Source of the DNA: Laetiporus sulphureus 93-53 | Taxonomy: Eukaryota; Basidiomycota; Agaricomycetes; Polyporales; Laetiporaceae | Length of the DNA: 64,000 nucleotides | Reading direction: 5' to 3' | NCBI RefSeq assembly: GCF_001632365.1 | Contig: NW_024468545.1 | Location: 277,902-341,901 of the forward strand | Shown: one piece after another, positions 10,510 through 21,218 of the stretch | Layout of the letters: every line of letters begins with the position of its first letter | Position numbering within the stretch: position 1 is the first letter of the stretch | Program-made: the position numbers and the translations under genes | Notes under the pieces: generated by a model | What the model was told of the DNA's origin: nothing | What the model saw: only the letters and a program-made list of their open reading frames with translations | The model's database searches: none

Positions 10510-11477
10510 TCATGCGACGGCCGCCTGCACTGGCCTCTTCTCCTTCACCATCTCGCTCGACCCTGCCTCCTTCTCTTTCTCTCGCTCTTTCTCCTTCTCC
10601 CGCTCCTTCTCCCACTCTCTGTCTAGTACGACCACGTTCCCCGTTGCACTCTGGCTCGAGCCCTCGTCGACATACAGGCCGTGCGTCTCGATGTAGTCGA
10701 TGACGGCTGCTGGGAGGAGGTAACGCACCGACATGCCACGTCGGAGGAAGAGGCGAATCTTGGTCGACGAGACGTCATTCTGGATGAGCTGGTGTATGAG
10801 ATGGATATTATTCCGCCATCGCGAGAGGCTGTCGATCGCCTGGTCCATGTCCGCGCCTGCCCGTTCGATGATCACCGCGCCGTACTTGCCGAGGATGTGT
10901 TCAAGGTCTTTTTCGGACCATACGCCGGGTTCGCCCATCGTCGCAATGAGGTCTGAGCCTGCGAGAAGCATCACGCGCACGGGCTTGCGCTCGCCGGACG
11001 GCGTCTCCACGCCGCCAATGCGAGTGTTGATCTCGTAGTCAAAGTGGTCGAGGACGACGGCGGTGCGCTGATAGTCCTGGAACGCCTCCCACGGATCGAC
11101 CATCAGCCAGGAAGAGGTGTCCTCTGCGGCGAGTGTGCACATGCGGACTCTGCATGAGGAGGCGTTACGGGGTAGAGCGGGAAGCGCGGGGCGCGCACTC
11201 ACCGGTGGTGTGCGCTGAGCAGGCCGGGCTTCTTGTACTGGTCGCTGACGGGGCTCAGGTACCCGCCGACGACCTCGAAATCGGTGTTCTGGCGCACATA
11301 ATCTACGGCCATCTCGAACATGCGGAGGTGGAGGAAGGTAATGGGGCTGAAGGAGCCGCACGCGACGAGGACAAGCGGCTGCTTGTCGGGGTTGCGGAGC
11401 GTGCGGCGCAGCCGGTGGGAGGGAAACTCGTAATTTGGAGGGTTGGTGAACGGCGCAGGCGAGTTTGCTGCGCTCAT
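10510..11477 (-). CDS. NMA1: Nicotinamide/nicotinate mononucleotide adenylyltransferase (NMNAT)
   Basis: Joins NMN or NaMN to ATP, giving NAD or deamido-NAD, the last common step of NAD synthesis. Two exons: 11203-11477 and 10510-11149. The nucleotidyltransferase motif appears as LVACGSFSPITFLHLRMFE, followed by YLSPVSDQYKKPGL. WLMVDPWEAFQ and LLAGSDLIATMGEPGVW bind substrate in this family. The second signature SSTKIRLFLRRGMSVRYLLP is complete. The start at 11477 (MSAANSPAPF) matches fungal enzymes; an upstream in-frame ATG at 11597 would add a hydrophobic leader not expected here. The last 40 or so residues form a charged Lys/Glu/Arg tail that is not part of the catalytic fold. The gene sits between two members of the multi-RRM cluster and shows no functional link to them. 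Confidence 0.95.
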
Positions 11478-12664
11478 GGCTGACACCGGGAAGAGAGGGA
11501 GGGGAAGGAGGGGATGGGGAATTGAAATGAACGGCCGGTGGATGAGAATGACTGGTAATATGGCGGGTGACCAGATCCTGGAGCAGAGCATTCCCACGCT
11601 GCGGTATGGCAGTCGCAGTCAGCGCAAGTACGGGCCTGAAGGGCGCCCTCCTCGCCGTCGCCACCGTCCTACTGGATGCTCGACTCGTCCTTGTTGGTGA
11701 GAGTAACGCGGAAGCGAATACGACGAGCCGCGACCGACATCTTCTGCCCGATTACAACGAGGTTGATCATCGCAAGGCACTTCACTTCCTACAGCTGAAC
11801 GTGCGAACAATGCCTCACTCTTGAAGATGTCAGGCACATTCATTCGCAACTCAAGCTCTAGTCCGGTGACGCTCCGCTGCGCAATGTCAGAATAATTTCG
11901 AAAACATTCCGATCTTCTGCATGTGAACACACGGTCATTGACTTATACTCCTGTCCAGCCATACGAATACTGCAAGGAAGTTGCTCGAAGGTGACTCGAC
12001 TTCCGACGCTCACGCAGCAAGTCGTCATACCGGCAGATTATGAGCAAGCGGCGGCAGTAGATTCTGACTAAGGTGGCCAGCCACGGAACTTACTAGCGGG
12101 ATCAACAAACCTTGTGCGTCAGCAACTTTCCAATGCCGACCGTAGAATCCCGTTTCCAGTATCTGACCTACCGCAGAACTGACGCATCCATTTTTGAGTG
12201 GCCGTCTACCTACAAGTACCTTACTAACTAGCAGATGCTAAATGAAGGCATCGTGAATGCAACTCTCCAAATACTTGCACTGTCTGAGAGCATACTTTTG
12301 AGTGGTGGTGATACAGCACCAACTTGCGCCATTGTATCGCGTCGGGTTGACGTACGTATCACCCTTCCGTTGGACCATACGCACTCATCATCGTGCTGAC
12401 GCCGCAATGGGAAAGGCACAGCATGCTCTGCTCCACGCGCGCTCTTTACGATGATAAAAATGCACCCCAGTAGGTAGGGACACTGCCGGCCATGAATCCG
12501 AAGTAATCATGGCACGCGTCGTACCCTTTTTGTTGTGCCGCTGTCAAACAGCGATGGACATGCGTGCTGAGCAACCCAACATCAGCTTGATCACAAGTCT
12601 GAGCGAAATAAACCATACCTTGCATGCAAAGCCCTGTGCCGAGTGCAGCTCCCAGCCGCAACCC
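11478..12664. other. Intergenic, no gene seen
   Basis: About 1.2 kb between NMNAT and the second multi-RRM gene. Small frames on both strands carry no motif. Confidence 0.55.
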
Positions 12665-15439
12665 TCAAAGCTGAAGTTCAAGGCCATCACCCTCCGAGAC
12701 AGGCTGCTCGCTCAGGCGCAGCGTAAATGCATCCCGCTCGGTCAGTGCAGTCCCCTGCAGCGACTCCACGCGCAGTCTGTGCCCATTGAGTCCACGCGAC
12801 CAGGTTTCATCGTTCTTCATCATCTTGACGGCGCGTGCGGAGGTCATGAGGATGAAAGCGATGCGCTCTGCATCCGGAGTTTTCGCAGTAGCTGTCATCG
12901 CGCACTCGAATCAGGAAGGAGGATAAATAAAGAAGAGAAGATATTAAGACGGACTGATTTTGATCTGGAAGGCCTCGGGGAAGACGTCCTTCAGCTGTTC
13001 CGGGGTCGCGTGCTCCGGGACGCCCGTCACGCATAGCCAACGCGCTAGCGGAAAGGCCTGCGTGAATAGACCATTTCGCACCACGCGCAGCTTGTTCTGC
13101 CCAACAGAAATTGGTTTGAGCCGGACCTGCTTGTATATCTTCTCTGCTTCGCTCTGGTCGCGGAACCGTACACATGCATATGGAGCTCCCGTCGCTGAAG
13201 AGTATACTGGAGACCACATCAATTCTCCGTTAGATACGGGTGTAGATAAGGAGCACCGACCAAGCCGCATCTCGAGCCCTCCATGTTGCGCAAAGGTCTG
13301 CCTCAGGGTCTGCAGTGTCGCGGAATTGGGAATGTTATATACCATGAGCCATTCGGGCTGCGTGATGGTGATCGGGTTCTCCCTAAAGGACACCGCGACA
13401 GGATTGCCTTGCACACTGATGGGCATGAGTCGGCTGATCTGCTCGATATGCAATGCGACCCTCGACTGCTTGAACCAGATGATCGCGGTGCCCGCAGAGG
13501 CGCCCGTATCCGTGCGTGCTAACCAATGTCAAGTAAGAACTGGGGAGTGCGTACAAGGTTGTGGAACGAACGTACTTAGCCATACCGCATTGATGATCCC
13601 GAATCGGGAGAATACCTGCCAGACGCCGTCCTCATCAAGGCGTTCGGGCAGACCCTCCACATAGAGCACCCTATGTGTGATCTCCGCCGTCGGTGGCTTC
13701 GGGGTCTCCCCCTCAATATTCACAATAAACTCCCGATTATTCCGCACAGTATTGACCTTGATATTCCTGTTCGCCTTATCTCCCAGGTGCGGTGCGGCTT
13801 CACGGGATGGAGCCGCTGCAGCACGGTCATGCTCATGTCGCGTGCCCTTCTGTTCTTGTGGCGACTTAAATGGGATTGGCGGTTCATGGACGGGAGCGGC
13901 CGTCGTGCGAACGACATCAGATTTCATTTGAGAGCGGTTATGGTTCTTGGCCTTTGGCGGTTCGGGTTGAGCATGAACTTCTGTTGCTATGGGCTCAGCT
14001 TCGCCCTTAGCATCCGCATGATGCCCATCGACCTCCGGTGTAGGGATAGGTTCTTCATCCTCCCGAATCAAGTCAAGTGCAGCATTCCGAACCTTCTGCA
14101 CAATCGAATCTGCTGCATCGGCTTTCTTCTCCGTGCTGATTTGCGACGAAAGAGGAGGGACACTCCCCTGATGTAAATCAGAGGTAGCTGCTTGGTCGGT
14201 GAGTAGTGTAAGTGAGGGCGGTGTCGGTTCTGTAGCGGCGGACCCGGAACTAGCCTGGGCTCGAGGGAAAGTGTCATCCTCTTCAGGTTTGCTTTCATGA
14301 GGCTGCGTCTGTAGAATACTCTGAGCAGTGTCTATCACATCTGGGACAGTCGGCAGCTCTTTATTGGTAGACTGGGGCTTTCTGACCTTCTGGACTGAGT
14401 TTGATACAACCGTCTGTACAGCAGATGGTGTTGTAGGCACTACATCGGGTTCGATGTTGGTCGCGTGGTCTTCCGCCGCTGTTGGAACGCCAGTTCCTTC
14501 AATGAGCTCACCAATTTGAGCCTCGATCTGTGCACTGTTTGATACAGAGCGCGTGTCTGCGCCTGAGGTCCCCTGGTCAGCAGCAGACGTCGAGCGAGCT
14601 TGCTCTCTCGGGCTGCCCGGCGTGTGTTCCGCTTCCAAATTAATGACCGGTATGGATGTAGGAGAAACCTGAGGGGTTACCAAGTGACCTCGTTCGGAAG
14701 CCGCATCTTCATTACCTGAAGGGGTCGCCTCCGTCTTCTCAGGTTGCTGAGGCAAATTGGTGGCGACAGATTCCTCCGTGGCCCCACTTGAACTCAGCGA
14801 AAAGAAGGCCGATAACTTCTTGATGAAGGAAAAGGATCGAGGTTGTGCCTGATCAGCATTGGCTGGTGGAACGTGTGCCCTCTCGTCCTTCTTCAATGCA
14901 TCTTCACTCTTGGCAGTTTTGGACGAGTGGTCGCTCTCTGACGCGATTTCAACAGGACGAGGTGGTGGGAAGAACGCCGCCAGTTTATCTTGGTTCGAGT
15001 CTTTTTGAGGACGCGAGTTCCGAACGCCAGGCGACATTAGCATCGCAGCATATCTAGGCGTAGCCTTCGCTCCTGAAGACGTTTCCGGTGCGCGACCTGC
15101 CGCGGCTATTGCCTTGGGGTTCTTGTGCAACGCAGACTTGAATGCAGCCGATATATCCACAGCCGCCGGCGGAGCCTCTGCAGCAGGCCTCTGGTCAGCC
15201 CGAGGCGGCGCAGGTACAGACTGCGGTACCTCTGCAGCGCGCTTCTGCCCATCCTTTTTCCCCGCGGGCCCCTCGCTTCCACCCCTTTCATACTTCGCGT
15301 CTCCGAACGACCAGGCCTTGCCCCAGTGTATGGAACGGCGGAGAGGACGGACGCTGTTCCGATTCGGGAGATGGTGACTCGCTGCCGAGAAGATACCCGC
15401 GTTCAACACTCGTAGCGTGCTGCCACTTCCAGCTTGCAT
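12665..15439 (-). CDS. Multi-RRM protein with long disordered N-terminal region (family member 2)
   Basis: Exons 13576-15439, 13261-13518, 12955-13206 and 12665-12891 sum to 2601 nt, 866 residues. I chose the ATG at 15439 because MQAGSGSTLRVLNAGIFSAA plus the following Arg-rich stretch (RPLRRSIHWGKAW) is a good mitochondrial presequence; the frame stays open upstream to 15706. About 500 low-complexity Ser/Pro/Glu/Lys-rich residues then precede the RRM part: VLYVEGLPERLDEDGVWQVF with FGIINAVWL, then WLMVYNIPNSATLQTL, WLCVTGVPEHATPEQL and IAFILMTSARAVKMM. The last three exons are 258, 252 and 227 nt with phase-1 introns, as in the sister genes. The long extension sets this member apart. Confidence 0.87.
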
Positions 15440-16157
15440 CGCCCCGCGGCGAAGCTGCTGAGATTGTTGGCAAGACAGTGGCAGCGGTGGGTTGGTATGC
15501 TCAATGCATGAGACAGAGCAAGACGCAACATTTGCACGGGCGCCCGCCGCGGCGGCGGAGACGACCACACGCGCACACAAGTTACCACATAACGTTCCAT
15601 CACTCGCATCTGAATCTGAATACATATGCATAACAGCCATAAACCGCTGCCCCAGATATTCACCGTACAATCTCAACCGACCAATGCATGGAAATTCATA
15701 GATCATAAACCATATACTACTATATTAATATCGTCCAATTTCGAGCGTCCGCGAGATCCTGCACATATGCCTCCAGCAATAACCCAAGTTTATAAAGTAG
15801 CAGTCACTTTCTTCGTCGGCAAGTTTTTGGGTCAGTTGGAACCCTCTGGCTTTGACATGTATACAAGCGCAACCGCAGCAGTCTTGTTGGGAGATGTAGC
15901 CCAGCTAAATTCCCAACGTGATTGGCAAGGACAGGAGGAGCCGGCTGAGGCCGCGCAGTAAGGCAGGCAACGGTGAGCTCTTGCAGGTCCGCGCAGGGTG
16001 CTAACGCGATAGATGGGAGGCAAAGAGCACTCCCAGCGGCATAGGCTATCCTGGATCTTAACCGCGGGCGTCTTTGCAGGAGACAGTATATCAACAGCTG
16101 TAAAGCCGACTTGAACGCATACATGCTGTAGGCACCTCGCAAATATCAGGAGTTCTT
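15440..16157. other. Intergenic, no gene seen
   Basis: Spacer between two tandem multi-RRM genes. The upstream reading frame of member 2 is open to 15706 but is probably 5' UTR. Confidence 0.5.
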
Positions 16158-17420
16158 TTACAATCTGATTTCGGGACCTTGCCCAGGACGATGTGGTGAT
16201 TCTCGAATGAGTATCCTTGCAGCTTTCAAGGGTGAGATGAAACGCCCCATGAACGAGGAAACCTCCAGTCGGTGATTGCCAATCATAGGCGGCATTCCCC
16301 TCATGTTCAGAGCTTTGAGAACGAGCTCATAGCTTCTAAAGCGGATCAATGCGTAGCGAGAAGAATCGTTTTTGTCCAGGGGATCTGCGAGGGCGTTGGT
16401 GAACGACTGGACCAAGTATCGATGCGCGATATGACCACTCACATATCCTGATCTCGCTGGCTTCTGAGAAAATTGATTCCAATTTCGGCACGGTCGCTGT
16501 CGGCGGCAGATCCATAATATACACCCAGTTTTTCAAGGCGGAGCTCCTCGTGAACCACCCGTCCCGAGCGAAGCGAAGAGTCTTGTCTCCTAGGACGACG
16601 GGGTCGCTGACGCACATATCCCAGAAGTTCTCGCATTCCTCCTCGTATGTGAAACGGATGCTCGCTCTTGTCCCCACTGGTTCGTGATAAGAACGCAGCT
16701 TCGCATGTGAAGCCTGTTCACTCACCAAGTCTGGTGGTAATCGCGCCGTGCGCCTCGAAGAGCTCTCTCACCTCCTGCGCGGCGGCGCCTTCGGGAAGGT
16801 TGTACACCTTGAGTACCTTGCCGTTCACCTCTCGCGGAGGGCACTCGACGAAGTACGGGGAGATGGGACTGCCGTGCACCTTGATCGGCGTGAAAGTGCT
16901 CATACGCTCTATGCGTTGGGCGACCTCGGTCCTCTTGAACATGATAGCAGCGGCACCCTTGGGCTCGCCAGAGTCGCTCCGTTCTAGAAAGGAGATGAGC
17001 ACAAGACAACTATAGGATCAAACAATATGCACCTAGCCACACGCCATCTACCTTTGCGAATGGAGCAAACGCATCGGCGACGTCCTCCTCACAAAACGAA
17101 GTCGGGAGACCTATCACATAAAGCATTCCGAACGGCCCATTGTTCGAGGCTTGCTCTTCTGCCTCCGACTCCGAGATGCTTGCAGCATATTCATCGTCCT
17201 CGTCTACCTCTGCGAGCGAATACTCTTCATGAGGTTGAGCGGACAGTTTAGGTGGAGGTGTCTTTGTGAGCTTCCCAATTCTGACATTCGAGCTCATTCG
17301 GCGGACAGAAGCGATATGAAGTGAGAGAGAAGCACCAGATGATCGTACTGCACGTCCTATGATTGGGAGAACATAAGCTCTGGAAGCTCCAGATTGCAGT
17401 ATCCGCCCTGCTTGCATCAT
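16158..17420 (-). CDS. Multi-RRM protein, probably mitochondrial (family member 3)
   Basis: Exons 17033-17420, 16726-16983, 16443-16676 and 16158-16384 give about 368 residues. The start MMQAGRILQSGASRAYVLP leads into a basic, Ser-rich presequence and then an acidic linker. RRM-like units: MLYVIGLPTSFCEEDVADAF with AKVDGVWL, then VLKVYNLPEGAAAQEVRELF, WVYIMDLPPTATVPKLESIF, and YALIRFRSYELVLKAL. Exon lengths 258, 234 and 227 nt and phase-1 splice sites match the family. The C-terminus GPEIRL resembles the ends of the sister proteins (LELQL, GIGVRL, GIGLKL). Confidence 0.87.
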
Positions 17421-17865
17421 TTCACGGAAAGACAGTCGAAATCTTCAAGAACTAAGTCACAGTGACGAGCCGGAGATGCGAGAACTCGAGATTACGGTGG
17501 CCAAAAGCACTAAACAATTGTTGCTCTCGTCCGACCACTCCTTCCCTCGCAGAATCCGTCCGACGCGATGATGGGTGGAGAAGATGCAGTAATCAACGAT
17601 TGATATCCCGACCTCGTCACTCCTCGATGTCCTATTTCTCTTTGCGTCAACTCCAGTACGTTGTCACTTCGTTGGTAGCTGCAGCGGTTGGTGCAAGCAA
17701 CAGTTGCTCGAAGGAAGAGGGAGAGAGGGCACAGATACTTCGTTTGTTCGCCGCGACTTGTAAAAGGCGCCCGGCCGCTTGATTAAATATGGATCCTTAG
17801 TCACTAGACGCCTATGCTGTTTCCGTATCATATATATATATATATTTTTGAGTACAATTTATATC

Positions 17866-17882
17866 CCGCCCCGAAGGGGCGG
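17866..17882. repeat. Short GC hairpin
   Basis: CCGCCCC and GGGGCGG pair perfectly around a GAA loop, just after an AT-rich stretch. A stem-loop or chance palindrome; no role can be assigned. Confidence 0.5.
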
Positions 17883-18320
17883 TCGGAGGTGTGTAAATAC
17901 ATATCGTGTAACAACGGAGGACCAGACGCATCTGGGGGCGAAGAAGCTTAACGTACGGACACCAGGTCCCCACGGATGCAACAGAGCAGGCGTATAGTAG
18001 AAGGGCACGAAGCCCGGTAAGCTGTGTCATGGACCACGCAAGCGCCGATAACCTAACAAAATGCATATGCCTGACCAAACTCGAAAAACCGCGCCGCAGT
18101 CAGTCCGTTGACTCGTTAGAAACACTGTGTAAGGGGAATCGAACCCCCAAGATACTCCCACCAAACAGACCTCATTCACCGCAGTCCGTATCATATATGC
18201 ACGCACGCATGTCACTCAATGGTTTTGCTCATTCCGTCAATTGTATCAGGCATCAAGTCCCTTTTCTTGGTGAAGAGGTTTCCGCTACATAAGTTATGCG
18301 AGTTCACTGGAAGGCTCATA

Positions 18321-18365
18321 CTATATGTTGGGTAGATCCTCACTGACAATCTACCCAACGTATAG
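18321..18365. repeat. 17-bp inverted repeat (hairpin)
   Basis: Arms 18321-18337 (CTATATGTTGGGTAGAT) and 18349-18365 are complementary except for one T/C difference, around an 11-nt loop. This is much longer than expected by chance in a spacer. It could be a small hairpin transcript, a miniature transposon remnant or a terminator. Confidence 0.75.
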
Positions 18366-18958
18366 CGAAAATGCTGTATGCATCGGCCTCGGCAGCTTCA
18401 GTATGGATGGAGGCTAGTATACATCTTCACGGAACACCGCGTACGCTCAAGATCGCACACTTCAAGAGACATGTTCAATCCGTTTTTGATGAAAAAATCA
18501 AACGTCCTGCATAGCCTATGAGCGCACTGCGGTCGTGGCTGTCTCAATATACTCAAAGTCCCTGAGCCCTGCACGCTCTCTGATTGTGAGTCCTTTCCTT
18601 TATCTCATCGCGAGCGTGCGGTGAACTGGACGCAGGAGCCAGCTAGAACGAGGTGCTCTGGTGCAGCGTCTCACTAGCCATCGTACTGTGGGGAAAGCGC
18701 TTGCACGGCTCGACGTCGCGTGTCAGGGCGAGGAGCTGAGGTCGGTAACGCTTGCAGGCCTACGTTTTGATGGTACTCAGGGTGTGTGCGAACGACGCAA
18801 CACGGTAGAAGAAGCTAGAGCGTTTCATGCAGAACGGCGTTCGCGCAGATAAGGGCGAGGTCGGAGAATGCGAGTGTGGAGGGGTCGGTCGCACACCGTC
18901 GTCGGTAGGCTGGACAGCTCAGGCGCTCCAGGATTGAGCAACCTGTTGAGTGGACCGG

Positions 18959-18959
<1 letters not shown>

Positions 18960-18998
<39 letters not shown>
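18960..18998. repeat. 39-base poly-G run
   Basis: An uninterrupted run of G from 18960 to 18998. The true length is uncertain because sequencing handles such runs poorly. It could form G-quadruplexes. It lies upstream of the broken bZIP copy. Confidence 0.9.
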
Positions 18999-18999
<1 letters not shown>

Positions 19000-19209
19000 A
19001 TGTGTAGCAGTGAATGTGGACAAGTGGAGGAGCTGGAGACACGGAACAGAGAGCGAATGCAGCGGAGCCAGCGATCAAACACGGGACACAACAATTCAAT
19101 CGCGTGAACATCGATGCGAGCGCCATTCGCTCACCTATCGTTGCTCCGAGTGTTTTTCCATGGTCATTTTACTGATCCGCCGGCTACCGAGGGAGTGCGC
19201 ATTATGCAG

Positions 19210-19530
19210 CGGATTATGGATGGCTCTTACACATCCCTACAGCTCATCAATCGTAGCCTCCAACGGGACGTCCACCTACAGCCGTCCGATCTGCTTTACT
19301 TCCCCGGCCGCAAGTGTGTCCTGGTTTCGACGCAAAATAGCCCCAATTGTTCGTCGATCTCTACCCATACTACCCATACTTCCCACACTCGCCTCTGTGT
19401 TCCATTCTCAGTCCCGGCGTACAGTCGCTTGTGACCGCATTTTGGATGTTTGAGACTAGCTGCAGGAGCGTGTTAGCCGAGGACAAGCAGCTGTTCTGCC
19501 TCCCGATGCACGGTCTCCGACATTCTCTTC
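19210..19530 (+). pseudogene. Degraded partial copy of the bZIP gene at 29634-31360
   Basis: 19265-19314 aligns with 29710-29759 at 40 of 50 positions without gaps, in the same reading frame (DVHLQPSDLLYFP here, DAHLQPTGLLYSP in the intact gene). Similarity continues with gaps through VDLYPYYPYFPHSP (intact: VGLYPYHLPPSP) and CLPMHGLRHS (intact: CLPTHQVFDI), but in a different frame. A 1-nt deletion after the AAG codon at 19312-19314 (23 nt against 24 in the intact gene) makes the frameshift. The bZIP domain itself is absent. The copy is therefore a truncated, frameshifted pseudogene of the N-terminal part of the bZIP coding region. Confidence 0.75.
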
Positions 19531-19559
19531 CGGAAGTTCTCTCCCGTCATCTCTCCTCT

Positions 19560-19793
19560 CCGTGAGCTCCCTGAGCACCTCAATGACCTCGATTCTGGCG
19601 TTGTTTCCTCCATCGGTGAGTTTAGTGTTGGATCTGCAAGAGAGGACCTGCACCCAGCAGCTAGATGCGAGATCGCTTACATTTGACCCGCAGACAAAGT
19701 ACCACAAATGATTCTCGCCGCTGCCCGCCGCTCATCGCTTTCCCGCACATCAAGCATGATTTGGAGTAGGTTGTGTGGTCCTCCGTCTTTTGC
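19560..19793 (-). pseudogene. Spliced fragment of an unrecognised gene
   Basis: On the minus strand an acceptor at 19794 (ctgcag) opens a frame reading GGPHNLLQIMLDVRESDERR and AAARIICGTLSAGQ. A donor (gtaagc) at 19680 and an acceptor (ttgcag) near 19634 then join to NNARIEVIEVLRELTERRD in frame. The 46-nt intron and coding-like composition suggest real exons, with helical-repeat character. No upstream exon could be found before the assembly gap, and downstream it runs into the bZIP pseudogene on the other strand. It may be a gene remnant or the end of a gene hidden in the gap; I do not recognise the family. Confidence 0.45.
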
Positions 19794-20402
19794 CTGCAGG
19801 TTCAGCTACAGAATTGCTTGAATAGACGCATTTATTTGATATCTCATCGAGAAACTTCATAAAATCAACATGACGCCATGGCAGCTACAGACCATGGGCT
19901 CGTGTGGCTGTAAACCCTCCGAGTCACAAAGTGACACCGTAAAAATTGCTCCAACTGACTAAGTTGCTCTGATTCTGTGAGTCTGAGACACCGAAATGGT
20001 GAAGCCTTCCGAGCAATTTTTGCAGATATCAGTCGCCTCTACGATGTCCATTGAAACAGCATAGAACATTGCGCTGAGTTTGACAGGGTGCAAAGCCGTG
20101 TTTAAAGAACGTTCTGGTTAGGTATCGCTAATGAGCTCGGATTGATTAGATATCCGGAAGTTTATCTTACATTATGTCTCGAGTTCTGAGACGTTGCACG
20201 CGCACGCTTTCGAGTGGCCCAAATCCGATCGGGTCTGGCGGCCCGGGATACACAAGCGCCTACATCGGGACAATTAGGCGCGCAGCTCATGTAACCTCCC
20301 TCCACACCGCTTCCTAAGCTGAGCGGTTGCTTGCGAGGTTAGGAAGAGTGAGTTGGGCAGTGTAAAGTACTACGACGGTGTGTGGGGGGAGAGGTCTCGG
20401 CC

Positions 20403-21002
20403 NNNNNNNNNNNNNNNNNNNNNNNNNNNNNNNNNNNNNNNNNNNNNNNNNNNNNNNNNNNNNNNNNNNNNNNNNNNNNNNNNNNNNNNNNNNNNNNNNN
20501 NNNNNNNNNNNNNNNNNNNNNNNNNNNNNNNNNNNNNNNNNNNNNNNNNNNNNNNNNNNNNNNNNNNNNNNNNNNNNNNNNNNNNNNNNNNNNNNNNNNN
20601 NNNNNNNNNNNNNNNNNNNNNNNNNNNNNNNNNNNNNNNNNNNNNNNNNNNNNNNNNNNNNNNNNNNNNNNNNNNNNNNNNNNNNNNNNNNNNNNNNNNN
20701 NNNNNNNNNNNNNNNNNNNNNNNNNNNNNNNNNNNNNNNNNNNNNNNNNNNNNNNNNNNNNNNNNNNNNNNNNNNNNNNNNNNNNNNNNNNNNNNNNNNN
20801 NNNNNNNNNNNNNNNNNNNNNNNNNNNNNNNNNNNNNNNNNNNNNNNNNNNNNNNNNNNNNNNNNNNNNNNNNNNNNNNNNNNNNNNNNNNNNNNNNNNN
20901 NNNNNNNNNNNNNNNNNNNNNNNNNNNNNNNNNNNNNNNNNNNNNNNNNNNNNNNNNNNNNNNNNNNNNNNNNNNNNNNNNNNNNNNNNNNNNNNNNNNN
21001 NN
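20403..21002. other. Assembly gap (600 N)
   Basis: Exactly 600 unknown bases, so the size is probably nominal. It lies next to the 3' end of the retroelement and probably marks a repeat that did not assemble. Open frames spanning it have no meaning. Confidence 0.99.
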
Positions 21003-21218
21003 TGACGATCCAGGGCTTCCGAGCGCGTTTAGGCCGAAACTCTCGAGCGTACAGCGGCTGCGTAGCTGCCTGACGATGGAGGCACGACTACACCACCCGA
21101 CCCACAACAGTCGTGCCGCCTTCGACACCACGACTCCCCCACACCGGGTCGCTAGGGAAAATCAGTGCAACAGCTGGTTTTGATATGGTAGTATACAGTG
21201 ATAACGAGTACCGGCACT

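Larger units (their letters stand above)
17421..19209. other. Gene-poor stretch with simple repeats and hairpins
   Basis: No supported gene. It contains a TA microsatellite near 17831-17844, a GC-rich hairpin at 17866-17882, a tRNA T-arm-like motif at 18133-18148, a long hairpin at 18321-18365, and a 39-base poly-G run. A minus-strand frame near 18820-18950 looks weakly protein-like, but no exon structure could be fixed. Confidence 0.5.

Noticed and set aside
12446..12661. Minus-strand frame right after multi-RRM member 2
   Set aside because: No motif and no splice link; it follows the natural stop of member 2.
15440..15706. Upstream start at 15706 for multi-RRM member 2
   Set aside because: It adds 89 residues with poor composition in front of a good mitochondrial presequence that starts at 15439.
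8596..17420. Biosynthetic gene cluster linking NMNAT with the multi-RRM genes
   Set aside because: NMNAT is a housekeeping gene and no tailoring enzymes or transporters are nearby; neighbourhood alone gives no functional link.
18815..19126. Pro- or Gly-rich proteins encoded by the poly-G run
   Set aside because: Produced only by the simple repeat.
19210..19530. Repeat-induced point mutation as the cause of bZIP pseudogene decay
   Set aside because: Differences are mixed transitions and transversions plus indels, not a one-sided C-to-T pattern.
20353..21183. Long open frames across the N stretch on both strands
   Set aside because: They exist only because unknown bases have no stop codons.
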